In this document: piece by piece, positions 62,049 to 64,000 of the stretch | Layout: each line of letters begins with the position of its first letter | Position numbering within the stretch: the first letter of the stretch is position 1 | From: Sphingobium jiangsuense | GTDB taxonomy: Bacteria; Pseudomonadota; Alphaproteobacteria; Sphingomonadales; Sphingomonadaceae | Assembly: GCF_014196495.1 (NCBI RefSeq) | Contig: NZ_JACIDT010000009.1 | Span: 1 to 64,000 of the forward strand | Reading direction: 5' to 3' | Length of the DNA stretch: 64,000 bases | Program-made: the position numbers and the translations under genes | Notes under the pieces: model-generated | Seen by the model: the letters and a program-made list of their open reading frames with translations, nothing else | Databases searched by the model: none | What the model was told of the DNA's origin: nothing

Positions 62049-62151
62049 GGGTGATCCTCTTTTCTGAAATACGTTATATGGATGATATTATTATACGCGA
62101 TCATGCGATATTCCATATTATATTTATGCCATTGCGTATTTTTTAATGCGC
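62049..62151. promoter_or_regulatory. AT-rich region with TACGCGATCATGCGATA
   Basis: Upstream of the dehydrogenase at 60594-62048. TATACGCGATCATGCGATA (62092-62110) and ATTGCGTATTTTTTAATGCG (62131-62150) resemble the TACGCA/TGCGTA elements of other promoters here. It abuts copy 2 of the 78-bp repeat. Confidence 0.4.
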
Positions 62152-62229
62152 GTCACCCCAGCGAAGGCTGAGGTCGCAGGCCATGCCGCGCGCCGCCGTC
62201 CGAGATGCCAACCTGCGCTGGCATGACGG
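62152..62229. repeat. Dispersed 78-bp palindromic repeat, copy 2
   Basis: Starts GTCACCCCAGCGAAGG and ends CCTGCGCTGGCATGACGG, with the same centre and orientation as 49886-49963. The arm variants are exchanged: the left arm of copy 1 is complementary to the right arm of copy 2, and the reverse. It is followed by GGGGCTGAGCTTGTCGAAGG near 62248, another short motif often seen between genes in this group. Confidence 0.75.
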
Positions 62230-62289
62230 AAAGAATCTTTCCCACCGTTGGGGCTGAGCTTGTCGAAGGACTCAGGGCGAACGGAAATC

Positions 62290-63363
62290 TCACCCGCCCC
62301 AAGCCGGATAGTCGCAATAGCCCCGCCGGTCGTCGCCCTGTCCGGTGTAGAAGGTCGCGCGGTCCGCTTTCGCCAGCGGCACGCCATTACGGAAACGCTC
62401 GACCAGATCGGGGTTGGCGATGAAGGCATGGCCGAAGGACACCGCGTCGGCCCTCCCCTCCGCCAGCAGCGCGCGCGCCTTGTCCGGCGTCAGGCCGTTA
62501 TTCTCGATCACCGGCCCGCTCCAGTTGGCGCGGACCAGGTCGAGCGCGTCGAAACCGTCGTTGGGAATATGGATCAGATGCGCATAGGCCAGCCCCAGCC
62601 TGTCCACCGCCCGCAGCAGCGCGGCGTGGGTTTCCGCCGGGTCGGCATCGGCCATGCCGTTGAAGGCGACGCCGGGGCAGATGCGCAGGCCCACCCGGCC
62701 CGCCCCGATCGCGGCGGCGAGCGCCTCCAGCGTCTCGACCGCGAAGCGGATGCGGTTTTCGACCGGCCCGCCATAGCGATCGGTGCGGAGATTGCTGTTG
62801 GAGGACAGGAACTGCATCGGCAGATAGCCGCTCGCGCAATGCAGCTCCACCCCGTCCAGCCCCGCGCGCCGGGCGTTGCGGGCGGCGGTCGCATACTCCT
62901 CTATCACCCCGGCGATCTCCCCGGTTGCGAGCGCGCGCGGCATCTCCGGCGGTTGCGGCACGCCGTCGGGGCCGGGAATGAGGTCGGGGCAGGCGATGGC
63001 CGAGGGCGCGATCGTCTCGGCATCCGCCGCCTTGTTGGCGCGCACGGCCGCGCGGCCGACATGCATCAGCTGCATCACGATCCGCCCGCCTTCGCCATGC
63101 ACGGCGTCGGCGACCCTGCGCCAGCCATCGACCTGCGCCTCGCTGTGGATGCCGGGGGTGCGCCAATAGCCCTTGCCCGCGGGCGAGGGCTGCGTGCCCT
63201 CGGTGACGATCAGCCCCGCCCCGGCGCGCTGGCGGTAATAGTCGACCATCGCCGGCGTCGGCTCGTCCCGCGGCCCGGCGCGGTCGCGGGTCATCGGCGC
63301 CATGACGATGCGGTTGGCGAGGTCCAGTGCGCCCAGCCGCACCGACGAGAAGATGTCGGCCAT
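62290..63363 (-). CDS. Old yellow enzyme family NADH:flavin oxidoreductase
   Basis: 357-aa FMN TIM barrel of the OYE family. A-N-R-I-V-M-A-P-M-T-R, Q-L-M-H-V-G-R-A, H-C-A-S-G-Y-L, then D-R-Y-G-G and E-N-R; the H-C-A-S replaces the common H-A-A-N. Such enzymes reduce activated C=C bonds with NAD(P)H. It begins at ATG 63361-63363, 11 nt after the SnoaL-fold gene. Possible steroid enone reductase. Confidence 0.85.
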   Translation of the reverse strand: MADIFSSVRLGALDLANRIVMAPMTRDRAGPRDEPTPAMVDYYRQRAGAGLIVTEGTQPSPAGKGYWRTPGIHSEAQVDGWRRVADAVHGEGGRIVMQLMHVGRAAVRANKAADAETIAPSAIACPDLIPGPDGVPQPPEMPRALATGEIAGVIEEYATAARNARRAGLDGVELHCASGYLPMQFLSSNSNLRTDRYGGPVENRIRFAVETLEALAAAIGAGRVGLRICPGVAFNGMADADPAETHAALLRAVDRLGLAYAHLIHIPNDGFDALDLVRANWSGPVIENNGLTPDKARALLAEGRADAVSFGHAFIANPDLVERFRNGVPLAKADRATFYTGQGDDRRGYCDYPAWGG

Positions 63364-63374
63364 GGGCAAGCCCC

Positions 63375-64000
63375 TCAGCTGCGCACGCGCGGGCGCGGCA
63401 GGGGCGCGCCGCGCCGCATCGTCTCGATGAACTTTTCCAGCGGCGCGGGCGGCTCGACCGGCCCGTCATGCGGCCGACCCTGCCGCGCCCAATAGCTTTT
63501 CCAGCTGGGGAACAGGTCGTGAAAGCTGCCATGATAGGGCGGCACCCCCGGCCAGCGCATCTTGCGATCGCCGACGGGCGGCTTGTTGAGGTCGCTCGCA
63601 TACCAGTAGAGCGGCAGGCGGCGGCGGAAATACCAGCGCCCGCCGATCCGCTCATACTGGTCGAAATACATCATCTGCATGACCACCCATTCCGGCCCGG
63701 CCTCATGCTCGTTCTTCGAATAGACGACGCCCTGCGCATGGTCGGGATCGTCGAAATCGATGATGTGGCCGCCGATATGGTGGGACGTGCCGTCGAACTG
63801 CATCGAATGCGTCTCGTCGAACCAGTCGCGCAGCGCCTTACGCCCCTGCCTGCCGCCGCCGACGCGCACATCCTCCGGGAACAGGTTCACCCAGGCGTCG
63901 GAATCGCGCATGTCCAGCGCCAGCGCATATTTGGCGGGCAGCTGGCGGATCGCGTCCAGCGATTCCAGCCGGTCGATCCGCGCGAGCAGGCTTTCGGTGT
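63375..64000 (-). CDS. SnoaL-like / NTF2-fold protein (5' end beyond window)
   Basis: C-terminal 208 codons of a protein that reads in frame to the right edge. At the edge it has R-I-D-R-L-E-S-L-D-A-I-R-Q-L-P-A-K-Y-A, the usual start of a SnoaL-like domain. Y-E-R-I-G-G-R-W-Y-F-R-R near the middle fits the fold; the tail from about 63375 to 63500 is Pro/Arg-rich. The true start is probably only a few codons outside. Co-directional with the OYE gene. Confidence 0.75.
   Translation of the reverse strand, partial: TESLLARIDRLESLDAIRQLPAKYALALDMRDSDAWVNLFPEDVRVGGGRQGRKALRDWFDETHSMQFDGTSHHIGGHIIDFDDPDHAQGVVYSKNEHEAGPEWVVMQMMYFDQYERIGGRWYFRRRLPLYWYASDLNKPPVGDRKMRWPGVPPYHGSFHDLFPSWKSYWARQGRPHDGPVEPPAPLEKFIETMRRGAPLPRPRVRS

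Noticed and set aside
1..64000. tRNA, rRNA or prophage genes
   Set aside because: I saw no cloverleaf-type sequences, rRNA segments, integrases or phage structural genes on either strand.

Overview
The window looks like a chromosomal steroid-catabolism island from a sphingomonad-type alphaproteobacterium. The reasons are GC-rich coding sequence broken by short AT-rich promoter islands, three TonB-dependent receptors, many short-chain dehydrogenases (SDRs), and several palindromic repeats of a kind often seen in sphingomonad genomes. No 16S gene or other species marker is present, so the genus is an inference.

Layout. (1) 1-10.3 kb: a partial Rieske oxygenase resembling 3-ketosteroid 9alpha-hydroxylase (KshA), a 3alpha/20beta-hydroxysteroid dehydrogenase-like SDR, a relic SDR, a sulfotransferase, a 3-ketosteroid delta1-dehydrogenase (KstD), then more SDRs, an EthD-domain protein and two SnoaL-fold proteins. 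(2) 10.3-14.8 kb: a TonB-dependent receptor, a LuxR-type regulator and two coupled Lrp/AsnC regulators. (3) 15-18.1 kb, minus strand: an esterase, the meta-cleavage hydrolase TesD/HsaD and the flavin monooxygenase TesA2/HsaA. (4) 18.4-35.85 kb, plus strand: 19 tightly packed genes (largest gap 17 nt) starting with the extradiol dioxygenase TesB/HsaC and continuing through ipdA, ipdB, ipdC, echA20, two acyl-CoA dehydrogenase alpha/beta pairs, fadA6, ipdF, a true ketosteroid isomerase and fadD3. This is the machinery for rings C and D of HIP, the product left after ring A/B removal. (5) 36-45.4 kb: two further TonB-receptor units, one next to a divergent TetR gene with a candidate operator and followed by an exported phosphoesterase, an SDR and a lipoprotein phosphatase. 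(6) 45.5-52.4 kb: a DUF1214 protein, a large old-yellow-enzyme flavoprotein, an SDR, a Baeyer-Villiger-type monooxygenase and a 6-phosphogluconolactonase homologue. (7) 52.4-58.8 kb, minus strand: a leucine/isovalerate operon (ivd, mccB, mccA, MaoC, CitE) with a GIY-YIG nuclease cassette bounded by 29-bp inverted repeats lodged between mccB and mccA. (8) 58.9-64 kb: an MFS transporter, a second 3-ketosteroid dehydrogenase of the delta4-(5alpha) type, another old-yellow-enzyme reductase and a partial SnoaL-fold gene.

How it works together: TonB receptors import steroid; HSDs, ketosteroid isomerase and the two ketosteroid dehydrogenases bring the nucleus to the 1,4-dien-3-one; KshA opens ring B; TesA2, TesB and TesD hydroxylate, cleave and hydrolyse ring A to release HIP; FadD3, FadE, IpdF, IpdC, EchA20, IpdAB and FadA6 dismantle rings C and D. 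The reductase partners of KshA and TesA2 and the enzymes for the small dienoate released from ring A are not in the window.

The most notable unexplained signals are a shared dyad (TGCGTAG...TACG) in the kstD and tesA2/tesB promoters with related half-sites at other divergent promoters, the GIY-YIG/inverted-repeat cassette, an SDR whose 3' end carries a 37-bp inverted copy of a neighbouring SDR gene, and loss of expected coding sequence at the left edge of kshA.
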